Source of the DNA: Arion vulgaris
Taxonomy: Eukaryota > Mollusca > Gastropoda > Stylommatophora > Arionidae
DNA length: 64,000 bases
NCBI GenBank assembly: GCA_020796225.1
Contig: CM036767.1
Location: 18,493,927-18,557,926 of the forward strand
Direction of reading: 5' to 3'
This document shows, piece by piece, positions 32,959 through 42,907 of this stretch. Under the pieces are notes generated by a model. The model was not told where the DNA came from. It saw only the letters and a list, made by a program, of their open reading frames with translations, and made no database searches. How positions within the stretch are numbered: the first letter of the stretch is position 1; each line of letters opens with the position of its first letter. Made by a program: the position numbers and the translations under genes.

Positions 32959-33235
32959 ATAAACCTGAAAGAACATATGAAAAAGAAAGAACATATGAAA
33001 GAGAAAAAGAAAAATGCGAAGAAAGAAAGAACATATGAAAAAGAAAGAACGTATGAAAAAAGAAAGAACATATGAAAAAGAAAATAACATGCGAAGAAAG
33101 AATGAATATATGAAATAGAAAGTACATATAAAAAAAGAAAGAAGATATAAAAAGAAAGAACATATGAAAAAAGAAAGAACATATATTTTTAAAAAAAAGA
33201 ACATATGGAAAAAAGAACATGCAAAGAAAGATAAA
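32959..33235. repeat. Degenerate ~18-bp A/G-rich repeat
   Basis: Irregular copies of GAACATATGAAAAAGAAA directly follow the 30-bp array. Confidence 0.8.
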
Positions 33236-33582
33236 ACATGTTAGTCTGTACATCTCGCTATCACTGATGACGAATTTGTTTGTCAATGTCTCTGTCATCC
33301 CCGTGAGACTTGATTGCAGAAACGTTCACGTTTCACGGCCATTAAGTCAATTCGACTTTCACGATCAAAGTTCTGAAACGAAAATTAAGTCTGAGTAAAA
33401 CAAGCTCTGGCAAGAAGGCCTGTTGATGAACTTAAAGTGAAGCACGAATGTGTGTTTATTTATGTGTGCGCTGGTGAGTTGTGAACGGTAAATTAAGTCA
33501 GGGGCTGTAAGAAGAGAATGTAGATTGGAGAACTATCACAGACCGAGCAGTTTTTTTACTTTACTTTGTGATGGTTTTCCAG
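33236..33582. other. Unassigned spacer
   Basis: No element recognised. Confidence 0.4.
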
Positions 33583-33613
33583 GTTTATATATATATATAT
33601 AGTATATATATAG

Positions 33614-33890
33614 TAAGCGTATGTAGCTCAAGCGGTAGTGAGCTCGATCACACACCCACGGGTACCTGGTTCAAACCCCACGGTGGGCCAACAATGTTTG
33701 GAAGCAAATTCGTTTCCATGGGACTTTTACAAAAGGTAAAAATGAACATCATCGTTCTGAAAGCGGCAAACTACTGAATGTATAAGTGGTGCCTAGAAAA
33801 TTAACGACTCGTTTACTGTGGTTGATGGTTACGTCCTGTAAAGGATATACCACGATTTTTCATATATATATATATTTATATATATATTTG
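33614..33890 (+). mobile_element. SINE-G complete copy (tRNA-derived)
   Basis: The clearest SINE-G. The head GTAGCTCAAGCGGTAGTGAG holds a near-consensus A box, and CCTGGTTCAAACCCC holds the B box. The body GTTCTGAAAGCGGCAAACTA and TAAGTGGTGCCTAGAAAAT ends at GGATATACCACGATTTTTCA and an (AT)n tail at 33859-33885. An (AT)n run also precedes it. Confidence 0.9.
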
Positions 33891-34024
33891 CGGAAAATCA
33901 TAACGACGGAGATGAGGTGTCTTAGAAGAGCTGCAGGTGAGACAAAATTAGAAATGAAGAAATCAGAAGACTGGATGTGAAACCAGTCATGCAATTCATA
34001 AAAGAACAACATATTAAATGGGTT
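33885..34024 (+). mobile_element. LINE-L C-terminal part, upstream of nested insertion
   Basis: Encodes TTEMRCLRRAAG, a frameshift, then NEEIRRLD-like and KPVMQFIKEQHIKWV. It stops at AAATGGGTT, where a LINE-R copy is inserted, and resumes at 34594. Confidence 0.82.
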
Positions 34025-34602
34025 CAACGTGGTGAGAAATCCGGCTGGGGTTTCTTGGTTAATGCGCATGGTAGGGTTGTTGCAGAGCGAAGTGGGGCAT
34101 ACAGGACACCTACTTCTAGTATGAGGATGGAGGTTGAGTCCGTTACTGCTGCCCTCCATTGGATTTCTGGGACTTCATTTACTGGGGCAGTTGTTGTATC
34201 TGACTCTCAGTCGATGCTTCACAAGATCCAGAAGGGCAGGTTTCGGTATGAGTGGATGTCGTCTATAGAAGTTTCTAACCTCCAGCGGCTTACGGGGATA
34301 TACTGTCCTGGGCATGCGGGTGTTTACGGTAATGAGAGAGCGGCCATGCTGTCTGTTGGATGACACTAAAATCGATGTTGAATCGATCAAGCGATTTAAG
34401 CAGTTTGGAGTTACCGTTGTTCAAGTCGAACTGGATGCCTGAGAGGCAGAGTGAGAGGTGTGTTTAATCAGCGAGCCACAGGAACCATAAGTATGCATAC
34501 TCTTCGATATCTGTTGGGGAGACTGAGCACCTATGGGTCTGCCCGGAGTGCAATGACGTCAGTTTAGTAACCAATAACCAATAACCAATAACCAAATGGG
34601 TT
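34016..34602 (+). mobile_element. LINE-R fragment nested in LINE-L, with 9-bp TSD
   Basis: The 569-bp insert (34025-34593) is flanked by AAATGGGTT at 34016-34024 and 34594-34602. It is 5'-truncated just after the first RNase H Asp and keeps KSGWGFLVNAHG, TSSMRMEVESVTAAL (Glu), GAVVVSDSQSMLHK (Asp) and GIYCPGHAGVYGNERA (His). A shift follows, then ESIKRFKQFGVT. The 3' tail is (ATAACCA)n at 34568-34593. Confidence 0.92.
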
Positions 34603-34850
34603 GGACACCTCACAAGAATGCCCTGGTATCGTCTACCACAGAGAGCCACACAGAAAAAGTATAATGAGTACAGAACAAGAGGAAGACCACGCAAAAGATG
34701 GAGCAACGGCATCAAGAACAGCCTTACGAAAATGAATATCAGCTTACAAAGTGCCTTGAAACAAGCACACACAAGATCACTACACTCCCCTCACCTACCC
34801 CCCAACACTTCTATAAAGAAGTAAATGGTGGAAGAGAAGAAGAAGGAATA
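34594..34850 (+). mobile_element. LINE-L C-terminus, downstream of nested insertion
   Basis: Continues WVGHLTRMPWYRLPQRA, RTRGRPRKRWSNGIKN and ALKQAHTRS to a stop near 34823. The 3' UTR CTTCTATAAAGAAGTAAATG is followed by GAAGAAGAAGG. The same UTR occurs inverted at 48150-48225. Confidence 0.85.
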
Positions 34851-34851
34851 T

Positions 34852-35850
34852 ATATGACTTTACAAGCCTAAAGAGATTTTTTTGTTAGGAAATGGAAGAA
34901 TAACTAACGAAATCCACATTAAAACAAATCAAATTATGGGACACGTCACATACACCAAATTTAAACTGCAAAAATGTCACCATGAACACAAAAAGAATAT
35001 TGTTCAACACAATCTTTCTCCCCACATTATGCTATCAGTTCCAAACTTGGATGATAGCATCAAACGATAGAAGAAAACTAGTCACGACAGAGATGAAATA
35101 TCTACACAGAATGCTGAGGGTAACAAGAAGAGACCGGTTGAGAAATGAAGACATCAGGAAAAAAGTGGGTACATCATCAGTACTGAACTTCATCAAGAAT
35201 CGACAAATCAAATGGTTCGGTCACATAAGCAGATTACCAACAGACAGTGCACCTCAAAGAACAATGTTGCTCCGATACAATAGATACAAATCAAATGGTT
35301 CGTACATAAGCAGATTACCAACAGACAGTGACCTAAAGAACAATGTTGCTGATACAATAGATACAAATCAAATGGTTGTCACATACAGATTACAAAGACA
35401 GTGACCTCAAAGAACAATGTTGCTACGATACAATAGATACAAATCAAATGGTTCGGTCACATAAGCAGATTACCAACAGACAGTGTACTCAAAGAGCAAT
35501 GTTGCTCCGATACAATAGATACAAAGCAAATGGTTTGGTCACATAAGCAGATTACCAACAGACAGTGCACCTCAAAGAACAATGTTGCTCCGATACAATA
35601 GATACAAAGCAAATGGTTTGGTCACATAAGCAGATTACCAACAGACAGTGCACCTCAAAGAACAATGTTGCTCCGATACAATAGATACAAATCAAAAAGG
35701 CTGCCACGTAAAAGGTGGACCTCAGATATAACAGAGTCGACGAAATGCACTATTTACGAAGCACACAAGGGCTCGTTCTAGAAATATCTTGTTATCCTGA
35801 CACTGTGAGGCAAAACAGGATTGGAGACAAGAAAGAAAGATATTTGTACT
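34852..35850 (+). mobile_element. LINE-M copy containing a tandem expansion
   Basis: Starts within the reverse-transcriptase distal region (GNGRITNEIHIKTNQIM). It continues through TTEMKYLHRMLRVTRRDRLR and NEDIRKKVGTSSVLNFIKNR, and into IKWFGHISRLPTDSAPQ. At that point an ~83-bp coding segment is repeated (35205-35700). It ends with RLPRKRWTSDITEST-like sequence, GTGAGGCAAAACAGGATTGG and (GAAA)n. Confidence 0.87.
35205..35700 (+). repeat. ~83-bp array derived from LINE-M ORF2
   Basis: About six copies of a unit running from ATGGTTCGGTCACATAAGC through ACCAACAGACAGTGCACC to GCTCCGATACAATAGATAC. This is the LINE's own IKWFGHISRLPTDSA and MLLRYNRYKS coding segment. Middle copies contain small deletions, so the frame is not kept. 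Confidence 0.92.
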
Positions 35851-37644
35851 CTTACATGACTTTACAGACTTAGGACAAATTATTTCAGAAAATGGAAGAA
35901 AAACTAACCAATCTAACATAGATGCATTTAAGCAAATCACATAATAAAACCGGGGATCGCGAGAGAGAGAAATCATAAGACGGGGATGGCGAGAGAGAGA
36001 AATCATAAGACGGGGATCGCACGCGAGAGAGAGAAATCATAAGACGGGAATCGCGAGAGAGAGAGAGAGAGAGAGAGAAATCATAAGACGGGAATCGCGA
36101 GAGAGAGAGAGAGAGAAATCATAAGACGGGGATCGCGAGAGAGAGAGAGAAATCATAAGACGGGAATCGCGAGAGAGAGAAATCATAAGACGGGAATCGC
36201 GAGAGAGAGATAAATCATAAGACGGAATCGCGAGAGAGAGAGAATCATAAGACGGAATCGCGAGAGAGAGAGAGAGAAATCATAAGACGGGGATCGCGAG
36301 AAAGAGAGAGAAATCATAAGACGGGAATCGCGAGAGAGAGAGAGAGAGAAATCATAAGACTGGGATCGTGAGAGAGAGAGAGAGAAATCATAAGACGGGA
36401 ATCACGAGAGAGAGAAATCATAAGACGGGAATCGCGATAGAGAGAGAGAAATCATAAGACTGGGATCGCGAGAGAGAGAAATCATAAGACTGGGATCACG
36501 AGAGAGAGAGAGAAATCATAAGACGGGGATTGCGAGAGAGAGAGAGAGAAATCATAGACTGGGATCGTGAGAGAGAGAGAGAGAAATCATAAGACGGGAA
36601 TCGCGAGAGAGAGAAATCATAAGACGGGATCGCAGAGAGAGAGAAATCATAAGACGGGAATCGCGAGAGAGAGAGAAATCATAAGACGGGATCGGAGAGA
36701 GAGAGAGAGAGAAATCATAAGACGGGGATCGCGAGAGAGAGAAGAGAGAAATCATAAGACTGGGATCGCAGAGAGAGAGAGAAATCATAAGACGGGAATC
36801 GCGAGAGAGAGAAATCATAAGACGGGAATCGCGAGAGAGAGAGAAATCATAAGACGGGGATCGCGAGAGAGAGAGAAATCATAAGACGGGAATCGCGAGA
36901 GAGAGAGAGAAATCATAAGACTGGGATCGCGAGAGAGAGAAATCATAAGACGGGAATCGCGAGAGAGAGAGAAATCATAAGACGGGAATCGCGAGAGAGA
37001 GAGAAATCATAAGACGGGGATCGCGAGAGAGAGAGAAATCATAAGACGGGAATCGCGAGAGAAGAGAGAGAGAAATCATAAGACGGGGATCGCGAGAGAA
37101 AGAGAAATCATAAGACGGGGATCGCGAGAGAGAGAGAGAGAAATCATAAGACGGGGATCGCGAGAGAGAGAGAAATCATAAGACGGGGATCGCGATAGAG
37201 AGAGAGAGAGAAATCATAAGACGGGGATCGCGAGAGAGAGAGAAATCATAAGACGGGAATCGCGAGAGAGAGAAATCATAAGACGGGGATCGCGAGAGAG
37301 AGAGAGAAATCATAAGACGGGGATCGCGAGAGAGAGAGAGAAATCATAAGACGGGGATCGCGAGAGAGAGAGAGAAATCATAAGACGGAATCGCGAGAGG
37401 AGAGAGAGAGAGAGAGAAATCATAAGACGGGGATCGCGAGAGAGAGAGAAATCATAAGACGGGGATCGCGATAGAGAGAGAGAGAGAAATCATAAGACGG
37501 GGATCGCGATAGAGAGAAATCATAAGACGGGAATCGCGAGAGAGAGAGAAATCATAAGACGGGAATCGCGATAGAGAGAGAGAGAGATCATAAGACTAGG
37601 ATCGCGAGAGAGAGAGAGAGAGAGAAATCATAAGACGGGGATCG

Positions 37645-37678
<34 letters not shown>

Positions 37679-37692
37679 TAAGACGGGGATCG

Positions 37693-37726
<34 letters not shown>

Positions 37727-37842
37727 TAAGACGGGGATCGCGAGAGAGAGAGAGAGAGAAAGAGAGAAATCATAAGACAAAAGTCAACAATTTTGAAATA
37801 CGAATCTGTCACCATGAAAACTAGATAAGCATTGCACAACAC
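35840..37842 (+). mobile_element. Second LINE-M copy split by an array
   Basis: The left part (about 35850-35945) aligns with LINE-M 34850-34925: GACTTTACAGACTTAGG, then AAATGGAAGAAAAACTAACC. The right part (37771-37842) resumes with AATTTTGAAATACGAATCTG, CACCATGAAAACTAG and GCACAACACAATT, matching 34958-35010. A 1.8-kb array lies between them at the AAATCA...GAC position. The copy then ends where a SINE-H begins. Confidence 0.78.
35946..37770. repeat. Array of AAATCATAAGACGGG units with (GA)n linkers, inside LINE-M
   Basis: About 58 copies of AAATCATAAGACGGGGATCG followed by CGAGAGAG of variable length (roughly 28-45 bp per unit). The constant part resembles the LINE-M sequence it interrupts (AAATCAAATTATGGGACACG). 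The variable (GA)n linker makes it a composite of mini- and microsatellite. Variants are ggaatcgc, ggggatcgc and ctgggatcgc. Confidence 0.92.
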
Positions 37843-37844
37843 AA

Positions 37845-37997
37845 TTGGTCTCTGTAGCGTAGAGGTGAGGTGCTCGCCTCTCGTTACAAAGGTAATCGTT
37901 ACGCTCCCTCGTAGAACTATAGGGATATTTTTCCAGCAATCCCTGATCTTAGTGTAGGTGAAATCGAGTTCCTAGTCCTCTCAAACTATAAAACGTA
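37845..37997 (+). mobile_element. SINE-H copy (tRNA-derived)
   Basis: GGTCTCTGTAGCGTAGAGGT (A-box region) and GTGCTCGCCTCTCGTT form the head. The B box is weak. The body GGGATATTTTTCCAGCAATC and CCTGATCTTAGTGTAGGTG matches 56340-56487. It interrupts LINE-M after AACACAATT. Confidence 0.78.
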
Positions 37998-38130
37998 GGT
38001 CCCGTGTTAAACTTGAGCACGTAAAAGAACGATTGGCAGCTCCAAATCGAGAAAACAGGCTGGAAAGAGCTGCGTGGGCACACTTCATTAGAAATATTTA
38101 AAAATAAAATTCCTAGAAAATATTTTTCAC
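37998..38130 (+). mobile_element. Probable SINE-H 3' extension (block I)
   Basis: GCACGTAAAAGAACGATTGG, CAGGCTGGAAAGAGCTGC and TTTAAAAATAAAATTCCTAG match 48255-48360 in order. It follows the SINE-H body directly, so it may be that element's 3' half or a separate repeat. Confidence 0.6.
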
Positions 38131-38337
38131 CATCTTCAAATATTACATCGGTGACTCTCGCAGGTGCTTTTGGAATTTTTAAACTTTTAAAAGCTGATGT
38201 TGCTCTGACAGTTCGTAGCATAATTTCTTTGTTAGTATTTCCAGTGCAATCAAAATTGCTACTCAAATATGTGAACTGTCATATTATTCTGATCGTTTTA
38301 GATTCCATTGTTGATATCTGTATTACTTGACACGAGA

Positions 38338-38570
38338 ATTGAAAATCGTGGCATATCCTTTACGGGACGTAGCCATCAACAACGGTAAATAAGTCGCTGA
38401 TTTTCTAGGCATTACTTATAGGTTCAGTAGTTTGCCATTGCTTTCTGAACGGCGAGGTCTATTCGTTACCAGAGGAACAAATTTGCTTACAAACTACCCG
38501 CCGCGGTGTTTGAACTCGGTACACTTGGGTTGTGATCGATCTCACTACCGTTTAAGCTACAGACGCCCAC
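38338..38570 (-). mobile_element. SINE-G copy
   Basis: Read on the minus strand: CTGTAGCTTAAACGGTAGTG (A box), GAGTTCAAACACC (B box), GTTCAGAAAGCAATGGCAAA, TAATGCCTAGAAAATC, ending GGATATGCCACGATTTTCA. Confidence 0.87.
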
Positions 38571-38699
38571 TTGACATATGCGTCTTTATTATATTTGTCT
38601 TTTCTTCTCTGCTGTTTAACATTTGTTGCTATGGATAACGAGTTGTCTGTTCTTCTTTACATATCTTGATTGTTTTTAGTTAAGAAAGTAATATATAAT

Positions 38700-38852
38700 G
38701 AAAAAATGAAAATCGTGGCATATCCCAAAGGACGTAGCCATCAACCACAGTAAACAAGTCGTTGATTTTCTAGGCACCACTTATACGTTCAGTAGTTTGC
38801 CATTGCTTTCTGAACGGGTGGCGCCATCGTCCTTTTTGTTAATATATAATAC
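38700..38852 (-). mobile_element. SINE-G 3' fragment
   Basis: GTTCAGAAAGCAATGGCAAA, TAAGTGGTGCCTAGAAAATC and GGATATGCCACGATTTTCA on the minus strand. The head is missing. Confidence 0.82.
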
Positions 38853-39124
38853 AAAATCCAAATTTCCAGTTAATTTGTGTTTACCAAATCAATGCGATTT
38901 TCGCCCCTGCAACATTTTTCCATCCCTCAGTCAATGGCGACTCCAAACAATAACGGAACTAGAATATAAGTTATAAAATATAGGCACTAGTAAAACTACA
39001 GTCGGGCTATAGACAAATAGTTATGCTTGAAAACATGGAAATATAGAATATATTAACAAGACTCACATATATATATTATTGTATGTGTGTGTATTTATTC
39101 AAAAGTAGAGAAAAAGATATATAT
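38853..39124. other. Unassigned AT-rich spacer
   Basis: No element recognised. Confidence 0.4.
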
Positions 39125-39293
39125 ATATATATCAGTGGCGGCTTGTCATTAAGGGCCAGTGGGGCCGGGCCCCACTAAAAATAAGGTATAACGTATTTAT
39201 TATTTTGCAAAATTAAAATATAGCAAATAAAAACTATGATTTATCCGGACAAAAATGTCTGGCCCCATCAACAAAAATTATCACGAGCCATCA

Positions 39294-39304
<11 letters not shown>
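39125..39304 (-). mobile_element. hAT-F MITE inserted in an (AT)n tract
   Basis: The element at 39133-39296 has termini CAGTGGCGGCTTG and CGAGCCATCACTG. The flanks ATATATAT on both sides are compatible with an 8-bp TSD inside a dinucleotide tract, though the tract itself makes this uninformative. Orientation is opposite to the 2673 copy. Confidence 0.85.

Positions 39305-39384
<80 letters not shown>
39297..39384. repeat. (AT)n followed by (GA)n
   Basis: A 60-bp AT run changes abruptly to GA repeats at 39357. Confidence 0.95.
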
Positions 39385-39388
<4 letters not shown>

Positions 39389-39767
39389 GGACGAATAATG
39401 AGCAATACAGCCATGTATTGCAAACGACATAGACACTTAAAGGAAGAGACTATTTCTTAATTGGTACACAATTTTTATACGATTCATAATTACTGAAATA
39501 ATTTTATCGAGTTCCACTAAAAACTCATTAACGTGCCACAGCTGGCACGCGTGCCTATGGTTGCTGACCCTGCATTTCAGTATCGAATGCCCGGAAACCA
39601 GATACTTTACCTTAAAAAGCTGCCTGTAGCAGTCGCTGATTGGAATGTAGTTTGACTGAGTGTCCAATTGTTCAAATATAGATTCCCCTCAGTAGTTCAT
39701 ACAAAATTCTGACCGCGCCAAACGATTGCTATTTAGTTATCTTTCGTTTATCTATTATTAAAATGAT
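39385..39767. other. Unassigned spacer
   Basis: No element recognised. Confidence 0.4.
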
Positions 39768-40020
39768 GGCCTCTTTGGGTAAATAAGTATGCCTTTGCTT
39801 TGCGTTCGGAAGGTCGTCGGTTCGAATCCTGAATGCGTCGTTCTGTTCACAAGTCCATTTTCCCCAGAAATCCATACGATATTTTTCCGGAGCTATGGAG
39901 TTTGTGCTTTGTGCAATACTCTCGTCAGTTTATGTGCCATTTCTGTGAAGAGGGACTGAGGTATGTGGGGTAAAACCCGGTGCAATGAGATTAACCATTC
40001 GGCTTTAGACAAATTTTTAG
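39768..40020 (+). mobile_element. SINE-C copy at the left edge of the 31-bp array
   Basis: The head GGGTAAATAAGTATGCC and GTCGTCGGTTCGAATCC (B box) is followed by the body GCAATACTCTCGTCAG and GGGGTAAAACCCGGTGCAAT. The 31-bp array starts about 25 bp after its 3' end. Confidence 0.85.
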
Positions 40021-40043
40021 TTATAAAAATAACATCTGTCTTG

Positions 40044-42617
40044 TTTTTGTGTCTCTTATCTTGCATCAGTTTTTTGTGTCTCTTATCTTGTATCTGTCTT
40101 GTTTTTGTGTCTCTTATCTTGTATCTGTCTTGTTTTAGTGTCTCTTATCTTGGATCTGTCTTGTTTTAGTGTCTCTTATCTTGGATCTGTCTTGTTTCTG
40201 TGTCTCTTATCTTGTATATGTCTTGTTTCTGTGTCTTTTATCTTGCATCTGTCTTGTTTCTGTGTCTCTTATCTTGCATCTGTCTTGTTTCTGTGTCTCT
40301 TATCTTGCATCAGTCTTGTTTCTGTGTCTCTTATCTTGCTTAAATCTTGTTTTTGTGTCTCTTATCTTGCTTAAATCTTGTTTTGTGTCTCTTATCTTGC
40401 ATGTCTTGTTTTTGTGTCTCTTATCTTGCTTCTGTCTTGCTTTTGTGTCTCTTATCTTGCATGTCTTGTTTCTGTGTCTCTTATCTTGCTCAGTCTTGAT
40501 TTCTTGTGTCTTTATCTTTTATCTTGTTTCTGTGTCCTTATCTTGCTAGTCTTGCTTTGTGTCTTTATCTGTTCAGTCTTGTTTCTGTGTCATCTTGATC
40601 GTCTTGTTTCTGTTCTATCTTTTCCAGAATCTACGATTTTTTCCGGTATTGAGTCTTGTGCTTTGTGCATATCTCTCAGTCTTGTTTCTGTGCCATTTCT
40701 AGTCTTGGGGACTGAGGTACTTGTTCAAAACTCTGTGTGCACATAGATTACCATTCGGCTTTCTTTGTCATAAAATAACTCTGTCTTGTTTTTGTGTCTC
40801 TTATCTTGCTCAGTTTTTTTGTGTCTCTTATCTTGCATCGTCTTGTTTTGTGTCTCTTATCTTGCATCGTCTTGTTTTAGTGTCTCTTATCTTGATCTGT
40901 CTTGTTTTGTGTCTCTTATCTTGGATCGTCTTGTTTCTGTGTCTCTTATCTTGATTGCTTGTTTCTGTGTCTTTATCTTGCATCTGTCTGTTTCTGTGTC
41001 TCTTATCTTGCATCTGTCTTGTTTCTGTGTCTCTTATCTTGCTTCAGTCTTGTTTCTGTGTCTCTTATCTTGCTTAAATCTTGTTTTGTGTCTCTTATTT
41101 TGCTTAATCTTGTTTTCTGTGTCTCTTATCTTGACTGTCTTGTTTTTGTGTCTCTTATCTTGCTTCAGTCTTGTTTCTGTGTCTCTTATCTTGCATCTGT
41201 CTTGTTTATGTGTCTCTTATCTTGCTTCAGTCTTGTTTTTGTGTCTCTTATCTTGCTTCAGTCTTGTTTTTGTGTCTCTTATCTTGCATCTGTCTTGTTT
41301 CTGTGTCTCTTATCTTGCTTATCTTGTTTCTGTGTCTCTTATCTTGCTTCAGTCTTGTTTCTGTGTCTCTTATCTTGCTTCAGTCTTGTTTCTGTGTCTC
41401 TTATCTTGCTCAGTCTTGTTTTGTGTCTCTTATCTTGCTTCAGTCTTGTTTCTGTGTCTCTTATCTTGCTTCAGTCTTGTTTCTGTGTCTCTTATCTTGC
41501 TTCAGTCTTGTTTTTGTGTCTCTTATCTTGCATCTGTCTTGTTTCTGTGTCTCTTATCTTGCAGTCTTGTTTTGTGTCTCTTATCTTGCTTCTGTCTTGC
41601 TTTTGTGTCTCTTATCTTGCATGTCTTGTTTCTGTGTCTCTTATCTTGCTTCAGTCTTGTTTTTGTGTCTCTTATCTTGCTTCAGTCTTGTTTCTGTGTC
41701 TCTTATCTTGCTTCAGTCTGTTTTGTGTCTCTTATCTTGCTTCAGCCTTGTTTCTGTGTCTCTTATCTTGCTTCAGTCTTGTTTCTGTGTCTCTTATCTT
41801 GCTTCAGTCTTGTTTTTGTGTCTCTTATCTTGCTTCAGTCTTGTTTCTGTGTCTCTTATCTTGCTTATTGTTTCGTGTCTATCTTGCTTCAGTCTTGTTT
41901 CTGTGTCTCTTATCTTGGATCTGTCTTGTTTCTGTGTCTCTTATCTTGCTTAGTCTTGTTTTGATGTCTCTTATCTTGGATCTAGTCTTGTTTATGTGTC
42001 TCTTATCTTGTCAGTCTTGTTTCTGTGTCTTATCTTGCTTCAGTCTTGTTTTGTTCTCTATCTTGCATCTGTCTTGTTTCTGTGTTCTATCTGCTTAAAT
42101 TTGTTTTTGTGTTCGTATCTTCTTCATCTTGTTTTGTGTCTCTATTTTCTTCAGCTTGTTTTGTCTCTTACTTCATCTGTCTTGTTTCGTGTTTATCTTG
42201 CTTCAGTCTTGTCTTGTGTCTTATCTTGCTTCAGTCTTGTTTCTTGCTATCTTGCTTCAGTCTGTATTTTTGTCTATCTTCACTGTCTTTTTTCTGTGTC
42301 TCTTATCTTGCTTCAGTCTTGTTTCGTGTCTTATCTTGCTTCAGTCTTAGTTTCTGTGTCTCTTATCTTGCTTCAGTCTTGTTTTTGTGTCTCTAATCTT
42401 GCATCTGTCTTGTTTTTGTGTCTCTTATCTTGATTTATTCTTGTTTTTGTGTCTCTTATCTTGCATGTCTGTTTTTGTGTCTCTTATCTTGCTTCAGTCT
42501 TGTTTTGTGTCTCTTATCTTGCTTCAGTCTTGTTTTTGTGTCTCTTATCTTGCTTCAGTCTTGTTTTTGTGTCTCTTATCTTGCTTCAGTCTTGTTTTTG
42601 TGTCTCTTATCTTGTAT
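40044..42617. repeat. 31-bp tandem array
   Basis: About 83 copies of a unit containing GTGTCTCTTATCTTGCTTCA and GTCTTGTTTCT, with subtype changes at GCTTCAG/GCATCTG/GCTTAAA. The plus-strand frames of 60-398 codons are shadows. The stretches 40480-40790 and 41990-42330 are much more irregular than the rest. Confidence 0.95.
40500..40790 (+). other. Suspect blended sequence: SINE-C tail mixed with array units
   Basis: Segments such as TTTTTCCGGTATTGAGTC, TTGTGCTTTGTGCATA and ATTACCATTCGGCTTTC follow the order of the real SINE-C tail and array start at 39870-40060. Array fragments (CAGTCTTGTTTCTGTG) replace the bases in between. Most simply a consensus artefact of misplaced long reads; a real, heavily rearranged duplication is the alternative. 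Confidence 0.65.
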
Positions 42618-42623
42618 ATTATA

Positions 42624-42897
42624 ATCTTCATAATATGTCTGTGTGTTGCTGGGGCTCTCAAGGGAAGCAAACAATAGAAACACTGCGACCTACAAGGCAT
42701 GTCGTAAGAGGCGACTGAGGTAGAGGACTAGGAAGCAACCCTAGTAAATAAAAGCGTCTTAGAAATCGGATGTGCTGACCTACTTGTAGGTGTATAACTG
42801 ACACAACGTACAGTTGCTCTTAGGCTCAGATTACAGACAAATCACAAAGAGTATTTAAAATGGGCCGTTCGAAGAAGAAGAAGATTATCTTCATAAT
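42624..42897 (+). mobile_element. SINE-B copy with 11-bp TSD between two arrays
   Basis: The element (about 42635-42886) runs from GTGTGTTGCTGGGGCTCTCA to GGGCCGTTCGAAGAAGAAG. ATCTTCATAAT occurs at 42624-42634 and again at 42887-42897. It inserted between the 31-bp and 47-bp arrays, whose flanks were contiguous before. Confidence 0.87.
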
Positions 42898-42907
42898 TTC
42901 GAGATTG

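Noticed and set aside
30492..33298. ORFs of 322-453 codons with SPISSTFYL or ESRRYGR repeats
   Set aside because: Artefacts of the 30-bp array on both strands.
33614..33680. Functional tRNA gene
   Set aside because: A and B boxes are present but the acceptor stem cannot pair, and the sequence continues into a SINE-G body shared with other copies.
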